63,859 nt of DNA, from NCBI RefSeq assembly GCF_025370255.1, contig NZ_JAMTCD010000021.1, positions 1 to 63,859 on the forward strand, read 5' to 3'. This DNA comes from Shewanella holmiensis. Lineage in GTDB: Bacteria > Pseudomonadota > Gammaproteobacteria > Enterobacterales > Shewanellaceae. Positions within the stretch are counted from its first letter, which is position 1; each line of letters opens with the position of its first letter. A program made the position numbers and the translations under genes. The notes beneath the pieces were generated by a model. It searched no databases, was not told the origin of the DNA, and saw only the letters and a list, made by a program, of their open reading frames with translations. This document shows positions 37,739 through 47,259 of this stretch, piece after piece.

Positions 37739-39103
37739 ATGATTGTTACCCCAAGCCAAAAGCATTACATCAAAAATAATATTGCCTTAGCGTGGCCATT
37801 AGCACTGAATGCATTATTAATGCAGTCGATGTTAATGATTGATACTTTGTTAGTGTCGCCATTAGGAGAGATCCCGCTGGCTGCAATGGGCATAGCAACG
37901 ACTATTGTCGCGTTTATTATGGGTATTCAAATGGCGCTTGCCAATGGTACTCAATTGGTAATGAGCCGTGCCGTAGGCTCAAAAAATACCCTAGCTCTGG
38001 CTAAGTCTTGCTGGTCAGGCATGAGTATCAACTTAGCTGTTGCGCTGCTTTTTTGGGGCTTATTACTGGTATTTGAACAAAGTATTGTTGAACTGATCAC
38101 CAGTGATAGTCAGCTTCAGCAACAAGTACTTCGTTATCTAAGTGTCGCTAAATATGTGGTGTTATTTAATGCGATAACCCAAGTGTGTATTGCTTTATTT
38201 AATGGGCTGGGTAAAACCAAAATTCCGTTTAAAGGCTACTTAATTGAGTTACCAATTAATGCATTATTATCTTATGCACTTATTTATGGTATCGCTTTTT
38301 TCCCCGAACTGGGTGTGCTTGGTGCGGCGTGGGGCAGCTTAATCGCTATAGCCGTTAGATTAATTTACTTGGCACTATGCGTTAAAACCTTAGATGTTGA
38401 TTTATCTCTGACCGAAAAAGGCGCCGCGCTGTTATCCAATATGCAGCGTCATTTTATCGAAATATTTCCTGTCGCGGCCAATGTCACTATTTTGTCGATT
38501 GGCACCACTGTGTATCAATTATTGTATTCGCAGTTATCAATAAATGCTTATGTAGCGATTACCTTGGTTTTGCCATGGATCCGTGCCGGTGGGCAGTTTA
38601 TTACTGCTTGGGCGCACTCATCAGCTATTTCAATTAGTCAGGCGATTGGATCAAAGCAATTAACCGACTTAGAAAACAACGTTAATATCAGCATTAAACT
38701 GGCGGTGGTGATTTCATTTTTCACCATGCTATTTTTTGCCATGCTCAGTTTAGTGATTGCAGATGTCTATCCTGATATGGCGCCAGAAACCTACCAAGCT
38801 TTAGCGGTTATTGCTCCGCTGTATATTTTGCTTCCATTAGTTAGGGGCTATAACACAGTTCATGGCCATGTACTGCGGGCAATGGGGCGAACAACAGATG
38901 TTTTCAAAATTAATTTTACAGGTCAATGGCTTATTTCTATTCCTTTATGTGCATTATTGATTATCTGTTTTGATGTTTCAATATTCTGGGCATTTGCAAT
39001 TCAACCGTTTGAAGAAGTCATTAAGGCTTTGCCATTTCGATATGTTGCCCGCAAAACACTAAAAGATTTTTCCCAAGAGCATGCTGACAAGCTATCGTAT
39101 TAA
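37739..39103 (+). CDS. MATE-family transporter
   Basis: A 454-residue inner-membrane protein with 12 hydrophobic helices and the two-fold MATE layout (N-I-A-L-A-W-P-L-A-L-N-A near the start; P-L-A-A-M-G-I-A-T-T early in the N-half). The family exports cations, drugs or metabolites in exchange for Na+ or H+. It follows the GntR gene by 40 bases, so it may be under the same control. Its place in an alginate locus is unusual: export of an over-accumulated keto-uronate is possible, but a plain multidrug pump is as likely. Confidence 0.85.
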   Translation: MIVTPSQKHYIKNNIALAWPLALNALLMQSMLMIDTLLVSPLGEIPLAAMGIATTIVAFIMGIQMALANGTQLVMSRAVGSKNTLALAKSCWSGMSINLAVALLFWGLLLVFEQSIVELITSDSQLQQQVLRYLSVAKYVVLFNAITQVCIALFNGLGKTKIPFKGYLIELPINALLSYALIYGIAFFPELGVLGAAWGSLIAIAVRLIYLALCVKTLDVDLSLTEKGAALLSNMQRHFIEIFPVAANVTILSIGTTVYQLLYSQLSINAYVAITLVLPWIRAGGQFITAWAHSSAISISQAIGSKQLTDLENNVNISIKLAVVISFFTMLFFAMLSLVIADVYPDMAPETYQALAVIAPLYILLPLVRGYNTVHGHVLRAMGRTTDVFKINFTGQWLISIPLCALLIICFDVSIFWAFAIQPFEEVIKALPFRYVARKTLKDFSQEHADKLSY

Positions 39104-39224
39104 TAATAGCTCCAATAATTTATAATGAAGGTTATATTTAAACGGTTAATTTAGTGCGAAAAATTTCATAAAGACAAGATATATGATGGTAGTCTTAGTT
39201 ACAGACTTCTGTTATTGATTATTT

Positions 39225-39237
39225 TTGGTAATACCAA
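39225..39237. promoter_or_regulatory. TTGGTAATACCAA palindrome in a convergent gap
   Basis: Perfect palindrome of the same type as the TonB-receptor operator (15940), but located between two gene ends rather than before a gene. It may be a leftover or a remote operator. Confidence 0.5.
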
Positions 39238-39483
39238 TTGTAAGGGGATGGTCAACTACGATGTTGGTGTAATTGTCTAATTTAATCCCATAATCATATG
39301 AGCTTTATTGTATTTCTAAAGGCGACTGAGTTTTAGTAAAATGAAACATTATAAATATAAGCTAATCAACAACATGTTTGTTTACGAGCTGAATATTAAA
39401 AGCAGCTTTTGTACGACAAGCTGCTTTGTATCAATATTAGAGAAAGTGGCTAGCTAATAAATTTTTAGCAGTATTATTTACTT

Positions 39484-40224
39484 TTAAGGTCGTTTATTAA
39501 GCAGGCTCTCAATAGAATAAAGATCTCGATTAGCATTCGTCTTCCTTCTAACTTCTTCTAATGCCTGTGCTTCTAACTTGTCGAATAGTACATTAATTAG
39601 CCGATTAAAGTGCTTATGCATGGCCGCTCTTGCCTTCGCTGCGTCGTGGCTTTCTAATGCACAAACAATTTCAGTATGTTCAGCGAGTGTTTTTGCATTA
39701 TCAGTACTGCAGACGATGTCATAATCTTTAATGATTTCAACACTTGATGAACGCAGGGCCCACATCTCTTCAAACAAGGTTATTAATGCTCCATTTCGTG
39801 TCGAATGAGCAATAACTTTATGAAATTTTGTATCCGCTTCTTCGACATTTTTCATGTCTTTCATTAATATAAGTGTCTGTTTAAGCGTCGAAATTTCATC
39901 ATCTGTGATTGTTTTAGCCGCGAGTGCTGCTATTTCACCTTCAACCAGCGCACGTGCTTGTGTAAGTTCGAATGCATTCACTTTTTTGACCGGTTTTACT
40001 GCTTTATTTGGTGAAACCACATATACGCCTGAACCGGTTTTTACTTCTACTTTCTCACGCACTTCAAGGGCGATGATGGCTTCGCGAATGGTTGGGCGGC
40101 TTACGTCAAATCGCTCTGCTAATTCACGCTCTGGTGGTAATCGGCTGCCAGCGATAAATTCACCAGAGTCAATACCTGCTTCAATTTTATCGACAATGCG
40201 CCAAAATAATCGACGGTTTTTCAT
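39484..40224 (-). CDS. UxuR/ExuR-like GntR-family regulator
   Basis: A 246-residue protein with winged helix (about 5-70) containing R-L-P-P-E-R-E-L-A-E-R-F-D-V-S-R-P-T-I-R-E-A-I and G-S-G-V-Y-V-V, the pattern of hexuronate repressors UxuR/ExuR, then an FCD domain with F-H-K-V-I-A-H-S-T-R-N. It is distinct from the two DgoR-like paralogues nearby. It is the probable reader of AATTGGT-centred palindromes (19189-19204 and perhaps 15940, 39225). The 790-base gap to the divergent PL17 gene contains a partial AATTGGTAATA sequence near 40410. Effector is unknown. Confidence 0.87.
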   Translation of the reverse strand: MKNRRLFWRIVDKIEAGIDSGEFIAGSRLPPERELAERFDVSRPTIREAIIALEVREKVEVKTGSGVYVVSPNKAVKPVKKVNAFELTQARALVEGEIAALAAKTITDDEISTLKQTLILMKDMKNVEEADTKFHKVIAHSTRNGALITLFEEMWALRSSSVEIIKDYDIVCSTDNAKTLAEHTEIVCALESHDAAKARAAMHKHFNRLINVLFDKLEAQALEEVRRKTNANRDLYSIESLLNKRP

Positions 40225-41014
40225 GTACCTTCCTTTGAAGAGTAATAGTCATACCATTGCTTGTTGATCATATATTATCTTTTTAAACGCTATGGTTAAA
40301 CAAAATAATATTAATTTTATACATTTAACCTAACAGAACATGTGACACCTCTTAAAGCTGTTAAGACAAATCTATCACAAATCATCAAGATATTTCAATT
40401 GTAGTAGATAATTGGTAATATATCTTGGTTGACATTTTTGCTGTGTCTGGTTAGTTTCTATGCTGGTTAGATGTCGTAATATTTATAATACGCTTTGAAA
40501 CTTGTACTTCAAAACATGCGGAACAAAAATTAATCGAAATTCGGGGGTAGGATCTTGAAATTAAACACATTCAGAAGGGCCTTAAAAATGAATGGTAAAT
40601 GATGGTAACTAACGTCAGTTTTAATTATGACCACCACAGCATTCATATTAACGGTACAAGCTTTTACTCAACAAATACTAGATACACAACCAGGCATAAA
40701 AAATAATGAGTACACTCTACTCAATTTTTTTAGTCTGAAATGGAAGTAATTTTGGTTATTAAGCAAGGTTTAAAGTAACCAATGCTTTATCAATATCACT
40801 AAAAAATACTTTACTTGTAAAACAAGCCTAAATTAATGACTCGTGGTAATTACACAATAGTGGCAAATGATTCTTGGTAGGTTTTTAGAGTAGGGGCTAA
40901 TTTTTAGTCATAAAGGGTGCCATCAACTCTCGTTTATTTGTTTACCTTTAAAAATGCAAGTTGTCATATTTTTATTACCACCCTTAAATAGAGTTTATCT
41001 AGTTGAATTTAAAT
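40225..41014. other. divergent gap before the PL17 operon
   Basis: About 790 bases with no supported gene. It contains a terminator-like hairpin TGAGTA / TACTCA with T7 at 40707-40731, pointing right, with no ORF before it, so a short RNA may end there. It also carries the promoter region of the PL17 gene. Confidence 0.5.
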
Positions 41015-43249
41015 ATGAAAAAAACATTTGGTAAAGTTTCACTTTTATTAATATGTTGTTTTGTAAGCGTTGGACTCTTCGGCGCAACGACAACTGAAAA
41101 TCATCCAGCGCTGGTCATAAATCATCAAGATGTTGAACAGATGCGTATTGCTGTTAAGCAAAATGATGCATTTAAACAAGCGTATTTTATGCAGAAAGCA
41201 CGTGTTGATCAAATGCTGCAGACAACAGAAGCGCTGCTTGTTCCACAACCTTTGGATGGTGGCGGTGGCGCTAGCCATGAGCAACACAAGCGTAATTATC
41301 AATTAATGTACGATGCAGCAGTGTTATACCAAATTAGCCAACAACAACAATATGCCGTGTTTGTAGCAGATATGCTTAAAAAGTATGCCGATCTTTACCC
41401 TACATTAGATTTTCACCCAAAAAAGAAGAAAAACAGTGGCGGTAAACTATTCTGGCAAAGCTTAAATGAAGCGGTATGGTTATTGTATTCTATTCAAGCA
41501 TACGATTTAGTGTTTGATGCCATCAGTGATGATGACAAAAATCTTATCGAGCAAAATGTGTTTAGACCCATGGCTGATTTTTTATCAAACCAATCACCAA
41601 AAGAGTTCAATAAAATTCATAATCATGGCACATGGTCAACAGCCGCTGTTGGTATGACAGGCTATGTGCTTAATGAGCCGATCATGGTTGAGCAAGCTTT
41701 ATTAGGGTTAGACTTATCTGGCACTGGCGGTTTTTTACGGCAGTTAGATGAGTTGTTTTCGCCGCAAGGCTATTACAGTGAAGGCCCGTATTATCAACGT
41801 TATGCTGTGTTGCCATTTATTACTTTTGCCAAGGCCATTGAGCAAAACGAACCCCAGCGTAAAATTTTTAACTATCGAAGTGGTGTGATTGTTAAGGCCA
41901 TTGAGGTTGCTGTAGACCTGACTTATCAGGGACGATTTTTCCCGATAAATGATGCTATAAAAGAAAAGGGCATTAATACTGCCGAGTTAGTGCAAGGTGT
42001 TGCAATTGCTTATAGCATTAACCAAAATCCAGCATTACTTGATATTGCGATTAAGCAAAATAGTCCATTGTTAACCGGTGATGGTTTACGGGTTCAACAA
42101 GCCATTGCACAAAATCTAGCCCAACCTTTTATCTTCACCCACAAAGTATTCGGTGATGGCATGGACGGTAAAAAAGGCGCCTTGGTGGTGATGCGTAATC
42201 CTAATCAATCATCAAATTCAACTGAACAAGCTTTAGTGTTCAAAGCCACTACGCAGGGTATGGGCCATGGTCATTTTGATAAATTGCACTGGCAGTTTTA
42301 TGACCAAGGTGCTGAAATTATCTCAGACTATGGTTCGGCAAGGTTTGTCAATGTAGAAGCAAAACAAGGCGGTGGTTATTTAAAGGTAAATCAGTCTTTG
42401 GCTAAGCAGACGGTTGCGCATAATACCCTAGTGGTAGATGAAACGAGTCACTTTAATGGTAACCGACGAGTCGCTGAACGCCATCATCCAAAGCTTCAAT
42501 TTTTTGCTGCTAATGACGAGATGGCTATTAGCCGCGCCAGTATTAATAGTGCGTATGAGGATGTCAGTTTTAATCGCACCTTGGTGATGTTGGCCGAAGA
42601 TACACAACGTCAGCAAAGTGTCGTGATTGATTTGGTGGATATAACCGCAGCCAAACCACATCAATACGATTTACCGATACATTATCAAGGGCAATTTATA
42701 GATAGCAATGCCCCAATGCAAACTGCCACAGCTGCCTTAGTCCCACTTGGCGAACAGAATGGCTATCAGCATTTATGGCTTACAGCAAAGGCCACATTAG
42801 ATGATAAAAATGCCTTATCGCGAGTGACTTGGCTAAATGATAATGGCCATTTTTATAGTCACTACAGTGTACCTGTTCAAGGTGAACAACGATTATTTAC
42901 CCGTTTAGGTGCACATGATCCGCTGATGGATTTACGCCCAGAATCTGCCTTTATTCAGCGAGTAACCAATAAGCAAAATCATCAATTTATCAATGTGCTT
43001 GTTCGTCATGGGCAATACAATCCCACCGATGAAACCACTCAAGGCGCAGATGCACAGCTAATCGACATTAACACCGGAGTTGATAACCAAGTTCGCTGGG
43101 TTAGTTTGCATTATCAAAATGGGTTACAGCAGTTAGTGGCTTTTAACCAAACAGCGCAATCGGCTACAGCTAACCAGAAATTTTCGTATTTAAATCAATC
43201 GTATTCCTTTGTTGGCCAAATGGCGATATTCATGTCAAAGGCAAACTAA
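41015..43249 (+). CDS. PL17-type oligoalginate lyase, exported
   Basis: A 744-residue protein with an N-terminal signal sequence (K-K-T-F-G-K-V-S-L-L-L-I-C-C-F to G-A-T-T). It combines an (alpha/alpha) toroid with I-H-N-H-G-T-W (about 204-210) and E-G-P-Y-Y-Q-R-Y (about 256-263), and a heparinase-II/III beta-domain with G-H-G-H-F-D-K-L (about 416-423), S-D-Y-G-S-A and T-V-A-H-N-T (zinc region). These match PL17 exolytic oligoalginate lyases that release unsaturated monouronate. ATG 41015 has no strong ribosome site; TTG 41003 is an in-frame alternative. It is the first gene of an operon with a KdgF-type cupin and an MFS importer: a periplasmic monomer-release and uptake unit. Confidence 0.9.
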   Translation: MKKTFGKVSLLLICCFVSVGLFGATTTENHPALVINHQDVEQMRIAVKQNDAFKQAYFMQKARVDQMLQTTEALLVPQPLDGGGGASHEQHKRNYQLMYDAAVLYQISQQQQYAVFVADMLKKYADLYPTLDFHPKKKKNSGGKLFWQSLNEAVWLLYSIQAYDLVFDAISDDDKNLIEQNVFRPMADFLSNQSPKEFNKIHNHGTWSTAAVGMTGYVLNEPIMVEQALLGLDLSGTGGFLRQLDELFSPQGYYSEGPYYQRYAVLPFITFAKAIEQNEPQRKIFNYRSGVIVKAIEVAVDLTYQGRFFPINDAIKEKGINTAELVQGVAIAYSINQNPALLDIAIKQNSPLLTGDGLRVQQAIAQNLAQPFIFTHKVFGDGMDGKKGALVVMRNPNQSSNSTEQALVFKATTQGMGHGHFDKLHWQFYDQGAEIISDYGSARFVNVEAKQGGGYLKVNQSLAKQTVAHNTLVVDETSHFNGNRRVAERHHPKLQFFAANDEMAISRASINSAYEDVSFNRTLVMLAEDTQRQQSVVIDLVDITAAKPHQYDLPIHYQGQFIDSNAPMQTATAALVPLGEQNGYQHLWLTAKATLDDKNALSRVTWLNDNGHFYSHYSVPVQGEQRLFTRLGAHDPLMDLRPESAFIQRVTNKQNHQFINVLVRHGQYNPTDETTQGADAQLIDINTGVDNQVRWVSLHYQNGLQQLVAFNQTAQSATANQKFSYLNQSYSFVGQMAIFMSKAN

Positions 43250-43284
43250 AATCATAATTAACATCATCGGTAGGAGAGACAATC

Positions 43285-43644
43285 ATGAGTAAAGATATTG
43301 GCCAAAGCGAACACTTTTCATTTGCTGAGACAAATCCAATTGAAGATATTGGTGGCGGATTAAAACGCCAGCAATTGGGATATAACCACGAGTTAATGGC
43401 GGTTAAAATTTGGTTTGAAAAAGGCGCCATTGGTTATAACCATGCCCATCGTCATTCGCAAGTATCTTATGTGGTTGAGGGCGAATTTCATTTTAATATT
43501 GATGGAGTAACCCAAATATTAAAGCCTGGAGATAGTTGTTTTATACCGCCACATACTGACCATGGTGCTACTTGCCCAACCGGCGGTATTCTAATTGATA
43601 CTTTCAGCCCTGCCAGAGAGGATTTTATTGAGGAAAGCAAATGA
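43285..43644 (+). CDS. kdgF: KdgF-type cupin (unsaturated uronate ring opening), copy 1
   Basis: A 119-residue single-domain cupin. The metal-binding set is visible in H-A-H-R-H-S-Q (about 52-58) and P-H-T-D-H-G-A (about 92-98). KdgF enzymes convert the 4,5-unsaturated monouronate produced by exolyases to linear DEH/DKI. Context supports this: it follows the PL17 gene by 35 bases and its stop overlaps the start of the MFS gene (ATGA). No signal peptide, so it is cytoplasmic. It is a paralogue of the 111-residue cupin at 49712, from which it differs by a one-residue-shorter ligand loop. Confidence 0.82.
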   Translation: MSKDIGQSEHFSFAETNPIEDIGGGLKRQQLGYNHELMAVKIWFEKGAIGYNHAHRHSQVSYVVEGEFHFNIDGVTQILKPGDSCFIPPHTDHGATCPTGGILIDTFSPAREDFIEESK

Positions 43645-44933
43645 AAATAACCAATCTTCGCTGGTGGGTTATTTTTTTAATTGCGGTTGCGACCGTGATT
43701 AACTACATCGATCGATCAGCGCTTAGTGTGCTTTGGCCTGATATTGTAGAAGATATATTTCCAGATAAATCTGCACTAGAGCGAAAGCAAATTTACGCCA
43801 ATATCTCGATTGTGTTCATTTTATCTTATGCTTTTGGTCAAGCCATTTTCGGTAAGATATTTGATTGGGTTGGTACTCGCCTAGGGTTTGTATTGTCAAT
43901 TGGTGTGTGGTCACTCGTTACTGCTGCCCATGCTTTTGCACAGGGCATGCTGAGCTTTAGTATTTTTCGCGCAATTTTAGGGGTAGCTGAGGCAGGTAAC
44001 TGGCCCGGTGCAGCTAAAAGTAATGCTGATTGGTTTCCCACTAAAGAGCGTGCGTTAGCTCAGGGGATTTTTAATTCTGGTGCGGCTATTGGTGGCATTA
44101 TTTCGATTCCAATGATTGCCTATATGACGGTATTTTTCAATTGGCCTATGGTGTTTGTTGTCATTGGTTTAGTTGGTTTGTTATGGCTAATTCCTTGGGT
44201 TATTTTGGTTAAAGCACCGCCTAAATATCATCCTTGGATTACGGATCAAGAGCGTGAGTACATTCTAACTGGCCAGCGTCAAACAGAATCATGCAGTGCT
44301 AATGATGAGCAAGAATACAACCCGACAACGATGCAGTTGTTATCGCATAAGCAAAGTTGGGGAGTGATTATTGCCTCTGCCGCCATTGACCCTATTTGGT
44401 GGTTATTTGTATTTTGGATCCCCATTTACCTTAATGAAGTGTATGGCATGGATGTAAAATCTATTGGCATATATGGTTGGGTGCCCTATGTTGGCGCAAT
44501 GCTAGGCGCTTGGTTTGGCGGGTTATTGGCTCAAAATAGAATAAAAGCCGGCTGGGATATTAATAAAACCCGTAAATTGACCATTACCTTAGGCTGTTTG
44601 ATTATGCTGCCTGCACTATTAGCTATGGCTAACCCAGGAGCTCCGACGATAGCTGTGCTGATTATGGCGGTGATTTTATTCGGTTTTCAAACGGCTATTG
44701 GTAATGTGCAAACCTTACCAAGTGATTTGTTTGGTAACAAGGCGGTGGGTACCTTAGCAGGATTATCGGGTATGGCAGCAAAATTTGGCGCGTTAGGGTT
44801 AACGGCATTGGTGCCTTATTTAACCGCAAATGGTAACTACACCCCCGCCTTTGTGATTGGTGCATCATTAGCGGTTATTGCCATCGTCGCTATTTGGGTG
44901 TTAATACCTAAAATTGAACCTGTGAAGGCTTAA
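43641..44933 (+). CDS. MFS transporter, ExuT-like (hexuronate / DEH import)
   Basis: A 430-residue, 12-helix major facilitator of the anion:cation symporter group. N-terminal W-W-V-I-F-L-I-A-V-A-T-V-I-N-Y-I-D-R-S-A-L-S-V and G-V-A-E-A-G-N-W-P-G-A-A-K are characteristic of ExuT-type hexuronate carriers. It overlaps the cupin gene by 4 bases, so uptake and first enzymatic step are translationally coupled. The likely substrate is unsaturated monouronate or DEH produced in the periplasm by the PL17 enzyme encoded upstream. Operon ends at the hairpin 44991-45021. Confidence 0.88.
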   Translation: MKITNLRWWVIFLIAVATVINYIDRSALSVLWPDIVEDIFPDKSALERKQIYANISIVFILSYAFGQAIFGKIFDWVGTRLGFVLSIGVWSLVTAAHAFAQGMLSFSIFRAILGVAEAGNWPGAAKSNADWFPTKERALAQGIFNSGAAIGGIISIPMIAYMTVFFNWPMVFVVIGLVGLLWLIPWVILVKAPPKYHPWITDQEREYILTGQRQTESCSANDEQEYNPTTMQLLSHKQSWGVIIASAAIDPIWWLFVFWIPIYLNEVYGMDVKSIGIYGWVPYVGAMLGAWFGGLLAQNRIKAGWDINKTRKLTITLGCLIMLPALLAMANPGAPTIAVLIMAVILFGFQTAIGNVQTLPSDLFGNKAVGTLAGLSGMAAKFGALGLTALVPYLTANGNYTPAFVIGASLAVIAIVAIWVLIPKIEPVKA

Positions 44934-44990
44934 CCAGAGTAATGCTTAGCCTGTTCGAGTAAATTCACTTGAGGTTAGCGATTGTGAAAC

Positions 44991-45021
44991 AAAAATGGGA
45001 AGCTAATGCTTCCCATTTTTT
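44991..45021. terminator. bidirectional terminator between convergent operons
   Basis: AAAAATGGGAAGC / GCTTCCCATTTTT, perfect 13-bp stem with a 4-base loop; A-run and T-run give tails on both strands. It serves the MFS gene (plus) and the PL17 gene ending at 45077 (minus). Confidence 0.88.
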
Positions 45022-45076
45022 CATTTAATCATCAAGGCTTTAGCTAACAGCATTATACCTTGATGCAATCTCGTAA

Positions 45077-47257
45077 TTACTTCGACGTTGGGTCAACTTC
45101 TGACTGTTCAACCTGAGCAAATGCACCTGTCCAAGTGTAGTAGTGAGAGTCAAACTTCACTGTGTGTTCTTGGTTTTGCTGTGCTTCAGCTTGGTTTGAA
45201 ATAGCAAAGTAGTAATCGTTACCTTTGATGGTCTCAATACGAATAACGGTGCCGATTTCATCATGTCCCATCACGTTAACTGATTTAACTAAACCGCGGG
45301 CATTTAATGATGCTTCGGTTGATTCGTTAAAGTAGCCATGGGTTTCCAGCACTGAGGCAAATACATGGTTTTTACCTGATTGACGGAAAATGAACGCAGG
45401 TTCGCTGCGTAGGTTAAAGTCAGGATCATTGGCGCCAGTACGGGCAAAAATCACTTGGCTGTCTTCAACCGCACTTGTGACTAAGCTGTAGTAGCTGTTG
45501 CCTTGTAACCAAGTGACTAATGAACTTGACTCAACCTTGGCTGAACCGACATTCCATAAATGCTGATAACCATTATCTTCACCTAGTGGACGCAGTTTTG
45601 ACTCAACGGTGTAATCAAAGTTGGTACGAATGATTTGGCCAGAATAATGTACTGGTAAGTCATATTGATGTTCGTTGTCTGCAGTGATGTTATACACATC
45701 AATCACTAATGGTTTTTCAAACTCAGCAATGTCAGCCAAAATCACGCTACGTTGCATGCTGATGCCATCGTAGTAATCTTTGATGATGGCGCTCATGCCT
45801 TGCATTGCTGGGTTATCTGCAACAAAAAAGTGCTTCTGACCAAACTTAGATTCTGCGGTTGCGGTATCAAAGTTATTTTGGGTCTTTTGATCAACGGTCA
45901 CTGTATTATGAGCAACGGTTTGCTTGCAGTATGATTTGTTTTCAGGGATGTAACGTCCGCCAAATTTAGGCTCAACGTTTACCCAGCGACCAAAGCCGTA
46001 ATCGTTCAGTACTTCTTGGCCACGGTTAAACACACTTAGGTGTAAACCGTCATAGTGGCCGTGATCGAGTGCTGAGTGATATTGGTGATCACTACCATGT
46101 TGGCCAAACCAAATTAGCGCCATAGTGTCATCATCTTGTGCGTCGCGGTGACGTAAAATACCAACGCCGCCTTTTTCACCTTCTGGACCATCGGTAACAA
46201 ATAAGCTACCCCAGTTAAATGCAGGAATGGTTGTTGCCTGAGCCACTGCATTTGACAAGGTTTGACCTGATGAGTGAACCCATACATCTTGCTGGTGGTT
46301 AGCCATGCCCAATAATACTTCAGTTTGCTCGTAACGATGGAAGCAAACTGAGGTTGCCATGATAACGCCTTCATCGTTGATCGAAATGGTTTTCGATGAA
46401 TCGTTTAACGCAGGTAACGTGCCATCAGGGAAGGCGGTTTTAAATACGGCATATGAAGTGGTTTTAATCACTGAGTCGTTAAATGCGTAAATGCCAATTT
46501 CTGGTTGACGACGCTCAATAGCTTCGGCAAACAAGTAGATTGGACGCAATGAGAAACGGTGATAGTAAGGTCCTTCCATGTAATAGCCGTCTGGCGAAAA
46601 CAGTTGGTCAAGCTGCGCTAAAAAGCCGCCGCTGACTTTGTCTAATTTGAGGCCATATAACGCTTTGTCGACTGACTCTTGGTCATTGATTGCGTAGCCA
46701 CAAATACCCACAGCGGCAACAGCCCATAAACCGTGGTTGTGAACAATGTCAAAGTCATGTGCGTAGGTAACCACAAACATTTCAATCATTTGCTTTAGCA
46801 AATCATCTTCAATTAAGCGTTTTTGATCATCGCTTAAGGTGTGGTAAATACAGCTGTATGCGCATGAAGCATATAGCATCCACATGTTTTCGTTCAACGT
46901 TTGGTGAAACAGTTTACCCGGTGGGTTTGAGTCTTTACTAACATTGCTTTCAAGAGTTGGATATACCGTTGCATAGGCGGTTAGCATATCAACAATATAA
47001 TCACGATATTTGGTTTGCTCGGTAATTAAGAACAAACGACCGGCTAAATCCATATGAATATAGTTTTGCTTATGGCGGTTATGCTCGTAACCACCTCCTT
47101 CACCATGGCCTGGTACTTCGATACCTACTTCAGCCATGTAAGCGTCAGTTTGTTCAATATCACGACTTAGTGCATTGCCTAGTAGTGTATTTTTACCTAA
47201 CTCTTTACGAAGTTGGGCGGCTTCATCAAAGCTGATTAATAATGGTTGATAGCTCAT
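45077..47257 (-). CDS. PL17-like oligoalginate lyase, probably cytoplasmic (A)
   Basis: A 726-residue protein without a signal peptide. The start M-S-Y-Q-P-L at 47257 has a GGAGAAG ribosome site located within the end of the upstream gene; an in-frame ATG at 47311 is rejected. It has toroid motifs V-H-N-H-G-L-W and M-E-G-P-Y-Y-H-R-F, and the heparinase-II/III domain has D-H-G-H-Y-D-G-L-H, N-D-Y-G-F-G-R-W and T-V-A-H-N-T, so the presumed metal and active-site residues are all present. It is a tandem paralogue of the next gene; stop of the first and start of the second are two bases apart. Likely role: exolytic cleavage of imported oligoalginate. Confidence 0.86.
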   Translation of the reverse strand: MSYQPLLISFDEAAQLRKELGKNTLLGNALSRDIEQTDAYMAEVGIEVPGHGEGGGYEHNRHKQNYIHMDLAGRLFLITEQTKYRDYIVDMLTAYATVYPTLESNVSKDSNPPGKLFHQTLNENMWMLYASCAYSCIYHTLSDDQKRLIEDDLLKQMIEMFVVTYAHDFDIVHNHGLWAVAAVGICGYAINDQESVDKALYGLKLDKVSGGFLAQLDQLFSPDGYYMEGPYYHRFSLRPIYLFAEAIERRQPEIGIYAFNDSVIKTTSYAVFKTAFPDGTLPALNDSSKTISINDEGVIMATSVCFHRYEQTEVLLGMANHQQDVWVHSSGQTLSNAVAQATTIPAFNWGSLFVTDGPEGEKGGVGILRHRDAQDDDTMALIWFGQHGSDHQYHSALDHGHYDGLHLSVFNRGQEVLNDYGFGRWVNVEPKFGGRYIPENKSYCKQTVAHNTVTVDQKTQNNFDTATAESKFGQKHFFVADNPAMQGMSAIIKDYYDGISMQRSVILADIAEFEKPLVIDVYNITADNEHQYDLPVHYSGQIIRTNFDYTVESKLRPLGEDNGYQHLWNVGSAKVESSSLVTWLQGNSYYSLVTSAVEDSQVIFARTGANDPDFNLRSEPAFIFRQSGKNHVFASVLETHGYFNESTEASLNARGLVKSVNVMGHDEIGTVIRIETIKGNDYYFAISNQAEAQQNQEHTVKFDSHYYTWTGAFAQVEQSEVDPTSK

Positions 47258-47259
47258 GA

